A stretch of DNA of 7,804 nt, taken from positions 1-7,804 of the forward strand of contig DAOVDY010000024.1 in assembly GCA_030669265.1 (NCBI GenBank). The letters run 5' to 3'. Below the pieces are notes generated by a model that was not told where the DNA came from, ran no database searches, and saw only the letters and a list, made by a program, of their open reading frames with translations. Every line of letters starts with the position of its first letter. Position 1 is the stretch's first letter. Source of the DNA: Desulfobacteraceae bacterium. GTDB lineage: Bacteria > Desulfobacterota > DSM-4660 > Desulfatiglandales > B25-G16. Both the position numbers and the translations under genes were made by a program. Positions 7,276-7,804 of the stretch are shown one piece after another.

Positions 7276-7281
7276 AAGGAG
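7276..7281 (+). promoter_or_regulatory. Ribosome binding site AAGGAG for the MttB-like gene
   Basis: AAGGAG lies 6 bases before a GTG at 7288 that opens the MttB-like frame. No ATG in that frame occurs before codon 30, which is already inside conserved sequence. The site therefore decides the start. Confidence 0.7.
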
Positions 7282-7287
7282 CAAAGA

Positions 7288-7804
7288 GTGAGACTCAATA
7301 GGTATAAGATTCTTTCTGAAGATGATTTGTCAAGGATTCACCAGGCTTCTTTAAAGCTTCTCTCAGAGACAGGAATGGTGATCCACAGTAAGAAAGTTGT
7401 CGAGTTATTAAAAGAGGCTGGGGCCAAAGTTGATCTTGAGAGAAAATGGGTGAGAATCCCTAAAGATTTGATTGAAATTACTCTCAATCGTCTTCCTTCG
7501 GAAATTGTCCTCTATGACAGGAATAAAAATCCGGCTTTGACTCTGGGAGATAATGAAAGCCACCTGGCCAGCGGTCATAATGCCATATATGTACTTGATT
7601 CGAAGACGCTCACCCGTCGAGCCGCCACCAAAAAAGATGTGGCCCGTTTTGCCAGACTTGCTGATGCTCTTGAGAATATTCATCTGGTGAGCGCTCAGGC
7701 TATACCACAGGATGTTGTGCCCAAAGCATCTTTACTTCATGCAGTTGAGGCAATTTTCAACAACACTGAAAAACACCTGTATTTTTCTCCTGAGAGCTGT
7801 GAGG
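7288..7804 (+). CDS. MttB-family (trimethylamine:corrinoid) methyltransferase, N-terminal part, cut by the window edge
   Basis: The frame is open from GTG 7288 to the window end, giving 172 codons of a protein usually near 480 residues. It begins VRLNRYKILSEDDLSRIHQA and continues with LLSETGMVIHSKKVVELL, EAGAKVD, RIPKDLIEITLNRLP (about 57-71), IVLYDRN, then LTRRAATKKDVARFARLADAL and ENIHLVSAQAIP. This order of helix, ageing-type EAGA, IP.dLi and LAD.L.nI segments is characteristic of the MttB superfamily. These cytoplasmic enzymes move a methyl group from a methylated amine to a corrinoid protein. Members lacking pyrrolysine act on betaines, carnitine and similar compounds. The pyrrolysine position lies beyond the window, and no in-frame TAG occurs in the visible part, so the subtype is undecided. 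The 25-base gap after the second permease gene indicates one operon. The importer probably supplies its substrate. Confidence 0.85.
   Translation, partial: MRLNRYKILSEDDLSRIHQASLKLLSETGMVIHSKKVVELLKEAGAKVDLERKWVRIPKDLIEITLNRLPSEIVLYDRNKNPALTLGDNESHLASGHNAIYVLDSKTLTRRAATKKDVARFARLADALENIHLVSAQAIPQDVVPKASLLHAVEAIFNNTEKHLYFSPESCE

Noticed and set aside
7408..7683. A 91-codon minus-strand ORF near the right edge
   Set aside because: The plus-strand frame here encodes clear MttB-family sequence that stays open to the window end; the minus ORF is its shadow.

Overview
The window is from a bacterial genome of moderate-to-low GC. The solute-binding protein has an ordinary Sec signal peptide with no lipobox cysteine at the cleavage site, which fits a cell with a periplasm (diderm), but nothing here fixes the phylum. 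An anaerobic or sediment lifestyle is an inference from the MttB-family gene at the right edge. All genes are on the + strand and there are no RNA genes, mobile elements or CRISPR arrays that I can see.

Left part (about 1-2966): an L-fucose/L-arabinose isomerase-fold protein (108-1520), then after 111 bases a PLP-dependent DegT/DnrJ/EryC1/StrS aminotransferase (1638-2966). Together they suggest metabolism of a sugar, amino sugar or cyclitol. The substrate cannot be read from the sequence.

Right part (3170 to the end): a polyamine/quaternary-amine type ABC importer in the order binding protein (3170-4297), ATPase (4401-5519), permease 1 (5532-6434), permease 2 (6471-7262). It is followed 25 bases later by the 5' part of an MttB-family (trimethylamine:corrinoid methyltransferase family) gene that runs off the window. 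A perfect 14-bp hairpin sits between the binding-protein gene and the ATPase gene.

The simplest reading of the right part is an uptake-and-demethylation operon. The importer would bring in a methylated amine such as a betaine, and the MttB-like enzyme would move a methyl group to a corrinoid protein. The binding protein keeps the Trp-x-Asp pocket motif of PotD, but by hand alignment it loses one of the other acidic polyamine contacts. That favours a substrate with fewer positive charges than spermidine. A 203-base gap separates this operon from the aminotransferase gene, so the two halves are probably separate transcripts.
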